27,723 bases of DNA from a virus. The notes below the pieces were generated by a model. The model made no database searches. It was given only the letters and a program-made list of their open reading frames with translations, and was not told the DNA's origin. Position numbers and translations under genes: made by a program. Where the stretch lies: IMG/VR virus record IMGVR_UViG_3300008107_000519, positions 1 to 27,723 of that record. One strand, 5' to 3'. Positions 8,176 through 16,204 of the stretch are shown in pieces; the first letter of the stretch is position 1; every line of letters begins with the position of its first letter.

Positions 8176-8741
8176 TGGATATTGACATAGACTTTGCTGA
8201 CAGAACTTTAATTTTGGATAAATTAAAACATCGTGTTGCTAAACTTGATTCAAACAAGAAACACAACACAGGAGTCTATGTTACTGAAATTCCACACAAT
8301 CCAATTGATAATCTATCTACGATAGATTACAAAGAGGCAGAAGAACGTGGATATTTTAAACTTGATTTTCTAAACGTAAGCATATATAAAAGTATTCGTG
8401 ATGAAGAACATTTAGTTGCTTTAATGAAAAAGGAGCCATTATGGAATTTATTGCAGGAAGACGAATTCGTAAATCTATTATTTCATTTAGCAGGCCATGG
8501 GGAAATTCTGAGGAAGACCTGCCCTACTTCACTGGAACAATTAGCTGCCGTCCTAGCTATGATACGCCCAGCGAAACGATATCTGATTGGGAAATCGTGG
8601 ACGACAATTATGTCGGAGATTTGGAAGAAGCCGGAGAATGATGAATACTACTTTAAGAAGGCCCATGCAGTAAGTTATGCAATGGCTGTTGTTGTACACA
8701 TGAATTTACTGTGTGAGCAGCTTAACGCTTCGGACGCCTAA
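8175..8741 (+). CDS. DnaE-derived protein (fragmentary polymerase III alpha-like)
   Basis: A 188-residue protein. The start MDIDIDFADR resembles the DnaE palm motif PDFDVDF, where two catalytic aspartates lie. The middle (HGEILRKTCPTSLEQLAAVLAMIRPA) resembles the DnaE stretch around residues that bind the incoming strand, and FKKAHAVSYAMAV resembles the DnaE motif FNKSHAxAYA. DnaE is over 1100 residues, so this keeps three short motifs and drops PHP, fingers, tau-binding and most of the palm. It may be a structural or regulatory remnant, not a polymerase. It ends by overlapping a convergent gene by 20 bases. The relationship is by eye and needs a profile search. Confidence 0.55.
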   Translation: MDIDIDFADRTLILDKLKHRVAKLDSNKKHNTGVYVTEIPHNPIDNLSTIDYKEAEERGYFKLDFLNVSIYKSIRDEEHLVALMKKEPLWNLLQEDEFVNLLFHLAGHGEILRKTCPTSLEQLAAVLAMIRPAKRYLIGKSWTTIMSEIWKKPENDEYYFKKAHAVSYAMAVVVHMNLLCEQLNASDA

Positions 8742-9093
8742 CTAACTGTACGTTTTTGCGCTTTACTCGCTTTAGTGTTAGATTATTAAGATTAACACAG
8801 GGTCCTATTGTTACCCTAACATCTTTAGTATTCATAGTCATTAATGAATAACGAAACGCATCCATTTCCTGTCTGAGAAATATATTAATAGGAATCATAC
8901 GATTTGATTCCCACCACCATGCTTCGCCTAATTCAATAAACTGTTGTTTTTCTTCAACAGAACGAATTGACGTGTAAACGTACATAGACGTTACATACTG
9001 GTCTTGATTAATTATAATACCAACGTATTCGTTGCCGCCGTAATTAACAACGCTTATAAATGGAAAGTTTTCTTGTATATCTTTAGTTAGCAT
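8722..9093 (-). CDS. Phage protein of unknown function, convergent with the DnaE-like gene
   Basis: A 123-residue basic protein ending in TLKRVKRKNVQLVRRPKR, so nucleic-acid or membrane-surface contact is plausible. The remainder is beta-strand-rich with WWWESNRMIPINIFLR. No known domain is recognised. It reads against its neighbours: its tail overlaps the 8175 gene by 20 bases, and its start lies eight bases behind the late promoter of the 9112 virion gene. A weak GAG precedes the ATG. I see no clear promoter for it. Confidence 0.65.
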   Translation of the reverse strand: MLTKDIQENFPFISVVNYGGNEYVGIIINQDQYVTSMYVYTSIRSVEEKQQFIELGEAWWWESNRMIPINIFLRQEMDAFRYSLMTMNTKDVRVTIGPCVNLNNLTLKRVKRKNVQLVRRPKR

Positions 9094-9100
9094 GTTCTCG

Positions 9101-9107
9101 ATAAATA
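9101..9107 (+). promoter_or_regulatory. T4-type late promoter for the 9112 virion gene
   Basis: ATAAATA matches the core of the T4 late promoter (TATAAATA), used by host polymerase with a gp55-type sigma factor. The ATG follows after GTGT, and the 15-base block ATAAATAGTGTATGC is repeated exactly at 14468. Transcription should start at or near the ATG. Confidence 0.7.
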
Positions 9108-9111
9108 GTGT

Positions 9112-9921
9112 ATGCAGTTTACCCCAAGATATTTAGTCAATAATAGAATCAATATCATAGCCAATGTGGACCCCACTCGGCTAGAGAGGGCTTTCGTTAC
9201 GGAGTATAGACCAGTGTATCAAAGACAAATACAAGTATACAAAGGCATAGATAATGTCTTACAATTTAAGTTGCTTAATGCTGAGCAAAAGCCCGTCACA
9301 AGTATTGAAGAACTTACTCCTAAGTTTGTAGCATTTGACGAAAACAAAAATATGATAATAGAAAGAGACTGCATTGTTCTACAAGAAACCGATAGTACAG
9401 TTATTACTAATAAGGGATTATTTACAGTCACTATAACTGAAAACGATCTACTAAATGTTAAAGATCAATTTTTAAACTACAGTATCTATCTAGTTGACAA
9501 CACTGGTGCAAAATCGTTAACATATGCTAACGAACATTTTGGTAATAGCAGTATTATGAAAATAAGTTCAGATGCATTTCCAGCACCTGCAAACAGTGAA
9601 GAGTTGCTAGTTTGGCACATAGAAAATAACAATTATTGGGTTACTGACTCATCTGATGCACAACCTACAATAAATGGTAACGAAGCACTACACACAGCAG
9701 TAGTATACTCAACCGGATATGTAGGCACTGTTACGGTGCAAGCAACGCTGGATAATCAGATTGAAGTTGGAACGTATTGGGCAGATATTGCAACATTGAC
9801 GTTTGACGGAACTGAGTCAGAGCCTGTACCAATAAACTTTAACGGTGTGTTTAGTTACGTCCGACTTAAAGCATCTACAAATCCTACAGGAAAAATTACC
9901 AAAGTATTAATTCGCAACTAA
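9112..9921 (+). CDS. Virion structural protein (baseplate or fibre type)
   Basis: A 269-residue protein. The N-terminal TPRYLVNNRINIIANV and YRPVYQRQIQVYKGIDNVL resemble a conserved virion protein of cyanophage-type T4-like viruses, and most of the chain is beta-strand with Thr, Asn and Val, as in baseplate wedge or fibre components. The two halves look like separate beta domains, with a boundary near the Pro/Ala-rich segment around residue 155. It has its own T4-type late promoter and no Shine-Dalgarno site. The exact virion position is unknown. Confidence 0.65.
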   Translation: MQFTPRYLVNNRINIIANVDPTRLERAFVTEYRPVYQRQIQVYKGIDNVLQFKLLNAEQKPVTSIEELTPKFVAFDENKNMIIERDCIVLQETDSTVITNKGLFTVTITENDLLNVKDQFLNYSIYLVDNTGAKSLTYANEHFGNSSIMKISSDAFPAPANSEELLVWHIENNNYWVTDSSDAQPTINGNEALHTAVVYSTGYVGTVTVQATLDNQIEVGTYWADIATLTFDGTESEPVPINFNGVFSYVRLKASTNPTGKITKVLIRN

Positions 9922-9950
9922 TTGACTTCTACGACTAGATCTGCTATAAT
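9922..9950 (+). promoter_or_regulatory. Sigma-70 promoter for the primase operon
   Basis: TTGACT at 9922-9927, a 17-base spacer and TATAAT at 9945-9950. Five bases (ATAGT) separate the -10 from the primase ATG at 9956, so again there is no room for a ribosome-binding site. The sequence around it resembles the 6005-6017 promoter (TATAATATAGT). Confidence 0.85.
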
Positions 9951-9955
9951 ATAGT

Positions 9956-10951
9956 ATGAGTAAAGTCGCTGAAGTTGTAACACAATTCTTGCCGCCTAAG
10001 CGTAAGCATACGCCTAGTGGTTGGACGTCATTCAACGCACCTTGTTGTCATCATAATGGACAAGGTGCTGACACTCGACAGCGTGGCGGTTTAATTGCAA
10101 ATCCAGATGGCGGAGTAAGCTATCATTGTTTTAATTGCGGATTCAAAGCGTCTTGGCAACCAGGTCGCAATGTAAGCAAAGGCCTTCGACGGTTATTAGT
10201 TTGGTTAGGCGTACCCGATGATACCATTAACAAATTAGCTATTGCAGTTATGCAAGAAAATGAAGGCATAAATGTTCAACAAAAATTAGTTAACATACCG
10301 GTATTTCATGCAGTACCTTTGCCTGACGATGCTGTTAATATTGCAGATTATCTTACTGCATCTAATTCAGTAAGTAAACATTTAACAGATGTAGTTGCAT
10401 ATATGCAGAGCCGAAATCTATATCTTGAAGACTACAAGTTTTATTGGAGTCCTAGTATGGGTTATAGAGATCGATTGATAGTACCGTTCTATTACGAAGA
10501 TGCTATTGTAGGTTGGACAGCTAGAACTATTCAACCTAACAAAAATCCAAAATATTTAAGTGAGCAACAGCCTGGCTATGTATTCAACTTAGATAGCCAA
10601 GGATACGACAAAGCATTTTGTATCCTAACAGAAGGCCCTATAGATGCTATCCACATTGACGGCATTGCACTATTGGGCAGTGAAATCAAAGATCAACAGG
10701 CACTGTTAATTAACAGATTAAATAAAGATATAATAGTTCTCCCAGACCGAGATCAGGCAGGTAGCAAATTAGTAGAACAAGCGATCGAATACGGTTGGGG
10801 AGTAAGCATGCCGGAGTGGAAGCCGGGTATTAAAGATGTGAATGATGCTGTGCTGGAATATGGAAAACTATATACTCTATACAGCATTGTGACCGCAGCA
10901 GAAACATCTCCATTAAAAATTAGACTGAGAGCAAAAAAATGGTTTTATTAA
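9956..10951 (+). CDS. DNA primase, gp61-like
   Basis: A 331-residue protein, close to T4 gp61 (342 residues). An N-terminal zinc-binding region has CCHH near residues 29-32 and HCFNC near 56-60. The TOPRIM catalytic part follows with EGPIDA near 226 (the conserved Glu) and LPDRDQAG near 261 (the DxD). The enzyme makes the RNA primers for lagging-strand synthesis and partners the gp41-type helicase encoded two genes on. A perfect-type promoter places its ATG at the expected transcription start. The stop lies inside the start region of a 36-residue peptide gene. Confidence 0.88.
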   Translation: MSKVAEVVTQFLPPKRKHTPSGWTSFNAPCCHHNGQGADTRQRGGLIANPDGGVSYHCFNCGFKASWQPGRNVSKGLRRLLVWLGVPDDTINKLAIAVMQENEGINVQQKLVNIPVFHAVPLPDDAVNIADYLTASNSVSKHLTDVVAYMQSRNLYLEDYKFYWSPSMGYRDRLIVPFYYEDAIVGWTARTIQPNKNPKYLSEQQPGYVFNLDSQGYDKAFCILTEGPIDAIHIDGIALLGSEIKDQQALLINRLNKDIIVLPDRDQAGSKLVEQAIEYGWGVSMPEWKPGIKDVNDAVLEYGKLYTLYSIVTAAETSPLKIRLRAKKWFY

Positions 10952-11049
10952 AAATTATTTGGCACTTTATAATGTTGCCTTATCGAAAATTACAAACACG
11001 TAAAAGATTAAAAGAACTACGTAAACGGGATCCGTTCATATACAAATGA
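10939..11049 (+). CDS. 36-residue membrane/basic micropeptide between primase and carbamoyltransferase
   Basis: The ATG at 10939 lies within the last codons of the primase, and the TGA at 11047-11049 overlaps the next ATG (ATGA), giving a fully coupled chain. The peptide has a hydrophobic N-terminus (VLLKIIWHFIMLPY) and a strongly basic C-terminus (KLQTRKRLKELRKRDPFIYK), the layout of a single-pass membrane-anchored peptide with a cytoplasmic charged tail. The ending RKRDPFIY recalls small phage peptides I have seen. The position and coupling make it likely real; the function is unknown. Confidence 0.65.
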   Translation: MVLLKIIWHFIMLPYRKLQTRKRLKELRKRDPFIYK

Positions 11050-12530
11050 TTACATGGGGTATAAGTGCTAACAGTCACGATGCAGCTTTGGCTGTGTTCA
11101 ATGACAACAATCTGGTGTTTGCTAGTCAAGCGGAACGATACAGCGGAATTAAAAATGATCCGCATCTCAATCACGAATTAATTAATGCAGCAAAAAAATA
11201 TGGACTGCCTGATAATGTTGTTTGGTATGAGCGTCCTTTAAAGAAAACATTTAGGCAATTCTTTGCCGGACAAGGATGGAATTATGCAGAAAATAATATT
11301 AAAAAGTATCTTAGTAATTTTGGGATTAACGTTCCTATCAGCTATGTTGATCACCATCATAGTCATGCTGCCGCTGGCTATTATACTAGCGGCTTTAGGG
11401 ACGCTACTGTGGTATGTGTGGACAGCATTGGAGAATGGGAAACCCTCACAGTATGGAAGGCAAAGGGCAGGGTTCTTAAGAAAGTTCTAACGCAGGGGTA
11501 TCCGCATTCAGTAGGACTGTGGTATTCGGCAATGACTCAAAGAATAGGACTTAAACCCAATGAAGAAGAATATATTCTCATGGGTATGGCTGCTTACGGT
11601 GACTCAAATAGATTCTACAACGAAGTACGCAGAATGGTCGTTATTAATTTTGAGGACGAACTTTTTCCTAAAGAGGACGAGTATCCCTTTGTACACTTTA
11701 CACAAAACTTTCACAAAGGCTGTAAAGAATGGCGTCCTGAACTGACTACAGAACAGGACATGTATGACATAGCAGCCGCAACGCAGAGAGTCTATGAAGA
11801 AGTGTTAGATAATATACTACGCTGGGCCGCCGCAAGAACTCCTAGCAAGAATCTAGTTCTAATGGGCGGATGTGCTCTAAATTGTGCAGCCAATCATTTA
11901 GCCTACAATTACTTTGACAATGTTTGGATCATGCCTAATCCGGGCGATGCAGGCAGCGCAGTGGGCGCAGTATTAGCTAAACAAAACAATTGGATAGCTT
12001 GGCCTGGACCTTATCTAGGTTATGAAATAGAAGGAGAATACCCTGTTAAAAAACTTATTACAGAACTTAAAGCAACCGGCATTGTTGGTGTTGCAAATGG
12101 CAAGGCCGAGTATGGCCCTCGTGCTCTTGGTAACCGCAGTTTGTTTGCTGACCCTCGTGGCGCAGACATTAAAGATAGAGTAAACGCTATCAAGCAAAGA
12201 CAAAAGTTTAGACCGTTTGCACCTGTGATATTAGCAGAACATGCCCATGAATATTTTGACGGGCCTGTAGGGCCTTACATGCAATTCACAGCACGTTGCA
12301 AGCGTCCAGATCTGTATCCTGCTATTGTGCATGCAGACGGCACCAGTAGAGTACAAACGGTAACTCAGCAAGACAATCCGGGACTTAGATCTTTACTAGA
12401 AGAATGGTACAAACTCACAGGCTGTCCAATGTTATTGAACACCAGTCTCAATATCAAAGGCAAGCCAATGGTTAATAATGAAAATGACGCAAAAGAATTT
12501 GCTCTACACTACGGAGTGAGTGTATACTAA
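11046..12530 (+). CDS. NodU/CmcH-type O-carbamoyltransferase
   Basis: A 494-residue enzyme. The N-terminal kinase-like domain has GISANSHDAALAVF and the metal-binding VDHHHSHAAAGY (His cluster about 102-107), then GYPHSVGLWYSAMT and LMGMAAYG. The second part has LMGGCALNCAANH, NPGDAGSAVGAV and YGPRALGNRS (about 356-365), the C-terminal YrdC-like carbamoyl-transfer region. The family makes carbamoyl-adenylate from carbamoyl phosphate and ATP and passes the carbamoyl group to a hydroxyl (TobZ, NodU). Phage copies may act on a glycan or a hypermodified base; the substrate is unknown. It sits between primase and helicase. Confidence 0.9.
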   Translation: MITWGISANSHDAALAVFNDNNLVFASQAERYSGIKNDPHLNHELINAAKKYGLPDNVVWYERPLKKTFRQFFAGQGWNYAENNIKKYLSNFGINVPISYVDHHHSHAAAGYYTSGFRDATVVCVDSIGEWETLTVWKAKGRVLKKVLTQGYPHSVGLWYSAMTQRIGLKPNEEEYILMGMAAYGDSNRFYNEVRRMVVINFEDELFPKEDEYPFVHFTQNFHKGCKEWRPELTTEQDMYDIAAATQRVYEEVLDNILRWAAARTPSKNLVLMGGCALNCAANHLAYNYFDNVWIMPNPGDAGSAVGAVLAKQNNWIAWPGPYLGYEIEGEYPVKKLITELKATGIVGVANGKAEYGPRALGNRSLFADPRGADIKDRVNAIKQRQKFRPFAPVILAEHAHEYFDGPVGPYMQFTARCKRPDLYPAIVHADGTSRVQTVTQQDNPGLRSLLEEWYKLTGCPMLLNTSLNIKGKPMVNNENDAKEFALHYGVSVY

Positions 12531-12534
12531 TACA

Positions 12535-13953
12535 ATGACTAGACAAAATACAGACTACAGTTACGATATACAAAAAGTATATCTAGAAATGATGATGATG
12601 GATGCTGAGAGCTTTATCCGTTGTCAAACAGTTTTTAATCCAGAATTTTTTGATAGAAGGTTGCAGTCCGCGGCTAAGTTTTTGAACGACTATGTTACAG
12701 AACACAACGCCATGCCAACCTTTGACATGATCAATGCGGCAGCGAAAACAGATCTGCACCATCCAGGTGAACTCCGTGAGGAACACTATGATTGGTTACT
12801 CGTAGAGTTCGAAACCTTTAGCAGACACAAAGCACTAGAAGCCGCAATCCTTAAAAGCGCAGACCTACTTGAAAAGGGCGAATATGGTCCTGTAGAAGAT
12901 CTAGTTAAGAAGGCTGTACAGATTGGACTTCAGAAAGATCTGGGCACTGACTACTTTGCTGATCCTAGAAGTCGACTAGAGGCCATCAAAGACAAGAACG
13001 GACAAGTGAGCACAGGCTGGGCCAGTCTTGACAAGAAACTGTTTGGCGGATTCAACAGAGGTGAGTTGAATATCTTTGCAGGCGGTTCGGGTGCAGGTAA
13101 GAGTTTGTTCTTGGCTAACCTTGGTGTTAACTGGGCGCAGGCAGGACTCAATGTGCTGTACTTAACATTCGAACTTTCAGAGAACTTGGTCAGTATGCGT
13201 GTGGACAGTATGATCACAGGCGTTACTACTCGAGACATCTTTAAGAACATTGACGATGTTGAAATGAAGGTTAAGATGATTGGTAAGAAGAGCGGTGCGT
13301 TTCAAGTCAAGTACATGCCATCAGGCAAGACACCCAACGACATACGTTCATATGTTAAAGAGTATGAGATCAAGACCAATCGCAGAATTGACGTACTACT
13401 AATTGACTATTTGGACTTGCTGATGCCCAATGGTGTTAAGGTAAGTGCAGAGAACTTGTTTATCAAGGACAAGTATGTGTCAGAAGAACTGCGCAACTTG
13501 GCTATGGAACTGCGCACAGTATTTGTAACAGCATCGCAGTTGAATCGTAGTGCCGTTGAAGAAATTGAATTTGATCACAGCATGATCAGCGGTGGCTTAT
13601 CTAAGATTCAAACAGCAGACAATGTGATTGGTATCTTTACAAGTCGTGCTATGCGTGAACGTGGACGTTATCAGATTCAGCTTATGAAGACACGTTCATC
13701 AAGTGGTGTAGGATCTAAGGTTGATCTAGAGTTTGATGTAGACACACTGCGTATTATAGACTGCGAACAGGATGAGTCTGGATCGCAATCATCAAGCAAT
13801 GGCTCAGCTAGTTCTATTGTGGCTGCACTACAGCGTAAGAGCGCAGGTGTTATTGCTGAAGCACCCGATGAAGGTGTAGCGGCACCAAAAATCAAAGCTG
13901 ATGTAGACTCAACTAAACTGCGACAGTTCTTAAATAACCTAGGCTCGGAATGA
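12535..13953 (+). CDS. Replicative DNA helicase, gp41/DnaB-like
   Basis: A 472-residue hexameric helicase. Walker A GGSGAGKS is at about residues 183-190 and Walker B LLIDYLDLL at about 288-296, followed by TASQLNR and a late Arg-rich region (FTSRAMRERGRYQIQLMKTRSSS) that fits the arginine finger and motif H4 of the RecA-like DnaB fold. T4 gp41 is 475 residues, so this is full length. I prefer ATG 12535; a GTG at 12520 is in frame but only three bases from GGAG. The last 15 bases overlap a convergent methyltransferase. The protein drives the replication fork with the gp61-like primase. Confidence 0.9.
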   Translation: MTRQNTDYSYDIQKVYLEMMMMDAESFIRCQTVFNPEFFDRRLQSAAKFLNDYVTEHNAMPTFDMINAAAKTDLHHPGELREEHYDWLLVEFETFSRHKALEAAILKSADLLEKGEYGPVEDLVKKAVQIGLQKDLGTDYFADPRSRLEAIKDKNGQVSTGWASLDKKLFGGFNRGELNIFAGGSGAGKSLFLANLGVNWAQAGLNVLYLTFELSENLVSMRVDSMITGVTTRDIFKNIDDVEMKVKMIGKKSGAFQVKYMPSGKTPNDIRSYVKEYEIKTNRRIDVLLIDYLDLLMPNGVKVSAENLFIKDKYVSEELRNLAMELRTVFVTASQLNRSAVEEIEFDHSMISGGLSKIQTADNVIGIFTSRAMRERGRYQIQLMKTRSSSGVGSKVDLEFDVDTLRIIDCEQDESGSQSSSNGSASSIVAALQRKSAGVIAEAPDEGVAAPKIKADVDSTKLRQFLNNLGSE

Positions 13954-14469
13954 GCCTATCCAAGTAAGATTGGTTTTATCTTTAGCTAGAGAAAAACCAG
14001 TTTCATTCCAGCGTTCCCTAAGCAGAGCTGTCCACCATTTTTGAGGTTGTATAGTTAGATGTGCGTTACGCCCATCATTAAGAATTCGGCCAGCAAGTCG
14101 CATACTGATGTTAAAATAGACTCTACGCTGTGCTAAACTTTGGATATGATCCAGCACAGCAATCACACACTCTGGCTCTATGTGTTCCATTACATCTATG
14201 CAAGCCACCATCTCAGCAGGGTTAGGCATAGCAGCACGTTCGGGTATTCCCGGTTCATATTCTCTTAGATCTATTTCAGGTGCGTTCTTAGCAAACCAAT
14301 GTCCTAGTCTACCATGACCACTACCATAGTCCAGTAGTGTACCCAGACCTTCTTGCGCCATGATCTTGTGTACGTGAGGTGCTTGGCCCCACCCAGTGAC
14401 TCCCCACTCGGAGTCAGCGTGTTCCTGTTCTAGTACCTTGCGATATTGTTCAGATAATAATTTGTTCAT
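13939..14469 (-). CDS. Class I SAM-dependent methyltransferase
   Basis: A 176-residue protein with the SAM-binding motif LLDYGSGHGRLGHWF (motif I), an acidic EYEPGIP at the ribose position, and CIDVMEHIEP, typical of the Methyltransf_11/23 group. It lacks any obvious target-recognition domain for DNA, so a small-molecule, protein or glycan substrate is more likely than a restriction-type role. It runs opposite to the helicase (overlap 15 bases), and its start codon overlaps the late promoter of the divergent virion gene. It has no visible promoter or strong ribosome-binding site. Confidence 0.8.
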   Translation of the reverse strand: MNKLLSEQYRKVLEQEHADSEWGVTGWGQAPHVHKIMAQEGLGTLLDYGSGHGRLGHWFAKNAPEIDLREYEPGIPERAAMPNPAEMVACIDVMEHIEPECVIAVLDHIQSLAQRRVYFNISMRLAGRILNDGRNAHLTIQPQKWWTALLRERWNETGFSLAKDKTNLTWIGSFRA

Positions 14470-14474
14470 AAATA
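14468..14474 (+). promoter_or_regulatory. T4-type late promoter for the 14479 virion gene
   Basis: ATAAATA followed by GTGT and the ATG at 14479, within the same 15-base block as at 9101. It overlaps the start codon of the reverse-strand methyltransferase (14467-14469). Confidence 0.7.
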
Positions 14475-14478
14475 GTGT

Positions 14479-16056
14479 ATGCCAAGATTAGCTTCATTAA
14501 CCAGCCAACTGTTGTTGGGCACTATTACTTATACCAGCCCTGAAACTGCGCCTGAATATTTAGGTATCAGTTTGGCACCCACTACTACCAACGAGGGTAC
14601 CACTATCACAGCCACAGTGACCACACTGCGAGTAACTGATGGTGTTACAGTGGGCTATACCGTGACAGGCGTCAGCAGTGGTGATCTAAGCTCAGGATCA
14701 TTAACTGGTACTATAACTATAAACTCAAACACTGGCTCTGCAACATTTGGTATAGCCAACGACGGGCTTACAGAAGGTACAGACGTCTTTACAATAACTC
14801 TTGCAGCCACAGACAGTGCAGGTACCAGCACACTCAGTGCCAGTGCTAGTGCCCTTGTCAACGATACCAGCAACGATCCTACCACAACGCTTTGGTTAGA
14901 TGACAATGACACAGCCACCACCGTGCGCTCAATTATTGGTGGAACCAGCATGCAGATCAACGGTGTGTTTGCATCGAATCCAAGTGTGCCCAGAACCATC
15001 GAAGGCAGAACGTCAGGAACACGCACCACAATCACCGCGATCACCGCTCGCACCAGCACCTATGTAGAAGTGGACGACACGGGAAATTCAACCAACTTTG
15101 TGATCGGTGAGAGCTTGAATATCCTAGTACCCACATACTCTGTAGAACCTGGAATAATTTATTATGATGCTGGTTCAACCCGCAACAATTTGAGTAGCGG
15201 CTTCAATTCATTTACCTTGAGCTCTTCCATACGAGCTGACGACCTATTGGCGATATTAGTGTCGGGCAACTCTGCCGGACCACAAAATACCTTTGTGGGC
15301 GGTACAGGGCAGTTCGCTTGGACTGAGATCCTGGACACACAAACACCACCTAATCTAGTGGTGGCTTATAAGACCGCTGTCACAGGAGATGCGGACAGAA
15401 GCCAATTCGTGTCGTGGGATGGTGTGCAGAGTGCTGCCATGATTACCTTGGGATTTAGGAACGCAGAATGGGACAGTATTGGCGCGGTGGGCACGGCCGC
15501 TGGCACCAGCACGGCCACAGCACCCAGCGTGACTACCTCAGCCAACAATGCTGTGATAGTCAGCTTCGCAGCCAGCCAAAATGCCTCAGGAGCAGCCACC
15601 GCACAGAGCTCACCTTGGACAGCTATAATCTCAGATTTTACCACAGGTGGTTCACCCACGGGTCGCATGGCTGTGTATCGCAGAACACAAGCACTTGCAG
15701 GAGCTTCGGGCACACTGGCTAGCGCATTTCCAGCGGGCAGTTCTGGTACTGCGGGGCATGTGCAGTTTGCGGTCCGACCCAGGACGGTGGACTATGCCTA
15801 CGAAGGCGACACCATAGTATTCCGTGTAAACACCACCGATGTACCCAACAATACCCAGCTGTACTGGACCACAACCAGCACTGACCTAGTGACCACTTCA
15901 GGTTCATTCATCATCACGGACTCTGCGGGATCGTTTTCTACAGCAGTTACATTTGGTGGGGTCACTGAGGGCAACGAAACCATCACAGTAAATCTGCGCA
16001 CAGGCAGTATCGCAGGAACCATAGTAGCAAGCACACAGATAACCCTGCGTGACTAA
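14479..16056 (+). CDS. Calx-beta-like virion protein, probable tail fibre or capsid decoration
   Basis: A 525-residue Thr/Ser/Gly-rich beta protein. About residues 25-130 and 440-525 look like Calx-beta-type domains (NEGTTITATV then GLTEGTDVFTITL; YEGDTIVFRV then GVTEGNETITVNL). The middle part resembles a jelly-roll seen in phage fibre proteins. Such domains bind carbohydrate or cell-surface ligands in phage and adhesins. It has a late promoter and no ribosome-binding site. GC content is higher than in the genes to the left, and long shadow frames on the reverse strand follow from that. There is no cysteine and no signal peptide. Confidence 0.75.
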   Translation: MPRLASLTSQLLLGTITYTSPETAPEYLGISLAPTTTNEGTTITATVTTLRVTDGVTVGYTVTGVSSGDLSSGSLTGTITINSNTGSATFGIANDGLTEGTDVFTITLAATDSAGTSTLSASASALVNDTSNDPTTTLWLDDNDTATTVRSIIGGTSMQINGVFASNPSVPRTIEGRTSGTRTTITAITARTSTYVEVDDTGNSTNFVIGESLNILVPTYSVEPGIIYYDAGSTRNNLSSGFNSFTLSSSIRADDLLAILVSGNSAGPQNTFVGGTGQFAWTEILDTQTPPNLVVAYKTAVTGDADRSQFVSWDGVQSAAMITLGFRNAEWDSIGAVGTAAGTSTATAPSVTTSANNAVIVSFAASQNASGAATAQSSPWTAIISDFTTGGSPTGRMAVYRRTQALAGASGTLASAFPAGSSGTAGHVQFAVRPRTVDYAYEGDTIVFRVNTTDVPNNTQLYWTTTSTDLVTTSGSFIITDSAGSFSTAVTFGGVTEGNETITVNLRTGSIAGTIVASTQITLRD

Positions 16057-16065
16057 GGAGCAATC

Positions 16066-16149
16066 ATGACACCCGTGGAAATTGGCAGTTTAATCATTGT
16101 GGCACTGGCAGCACTACTGATCATTTGGGGACAGTTCACAGATGACTGA
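16066..16149 (+). CDS. 27-residue membrane micropeptide
   Basis: The ATG at 16066 is preceded by AAGGAG at 16055-16060, one of the best ribosome-binding sites in the plus-strand half. The peptide MTPVEIGSLI continues into a hydrophobic helix (IVALAALLIIWG) and ends FTDD. It follows the virion gene by nine bases and overlaps the next micropeptide. A holin-like or lysis-accessory peptide is possible, but nothing beyond hydrophobicity supports this. Confidence 0.6.
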   Translation: MTPVEIGSLIIVALAALLIIWGQFTDD

Positions 16150-16204
16150 GTTCGCTGTTTTACTGCTGGCACTAGCGGCCATCTTCGTAGCCCTGTTCGT
16201 GTAG
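16142..16204 (+). CDS. 20-residue membrane micropeptide
   Basis: The ATG at 16142 overlaps the end of the preceding micropeptide (ATGACTGA). The peptide MTEFAVLLLALAAIFVALFV is almost wholly hydrophobic and could span the membrane once. Its coupling to a well-initiated gene makes translation plausible. At 20 residues the coding call is uncertain. Confidence 0.45.
   Translation: MTEFAVLLLALAAIFVALFV

Noticed and set aside
14655-15713. Reverse-strand open frames of 134 and 115 residues over the Calx-beta virion gene
   Set aside because: Their translations are low-complexity Val/Ala/Leu/Pro strings mirroring Thr/Ser/Gly codons of the plus-strand gene; no promoter or ribosome-binding site.
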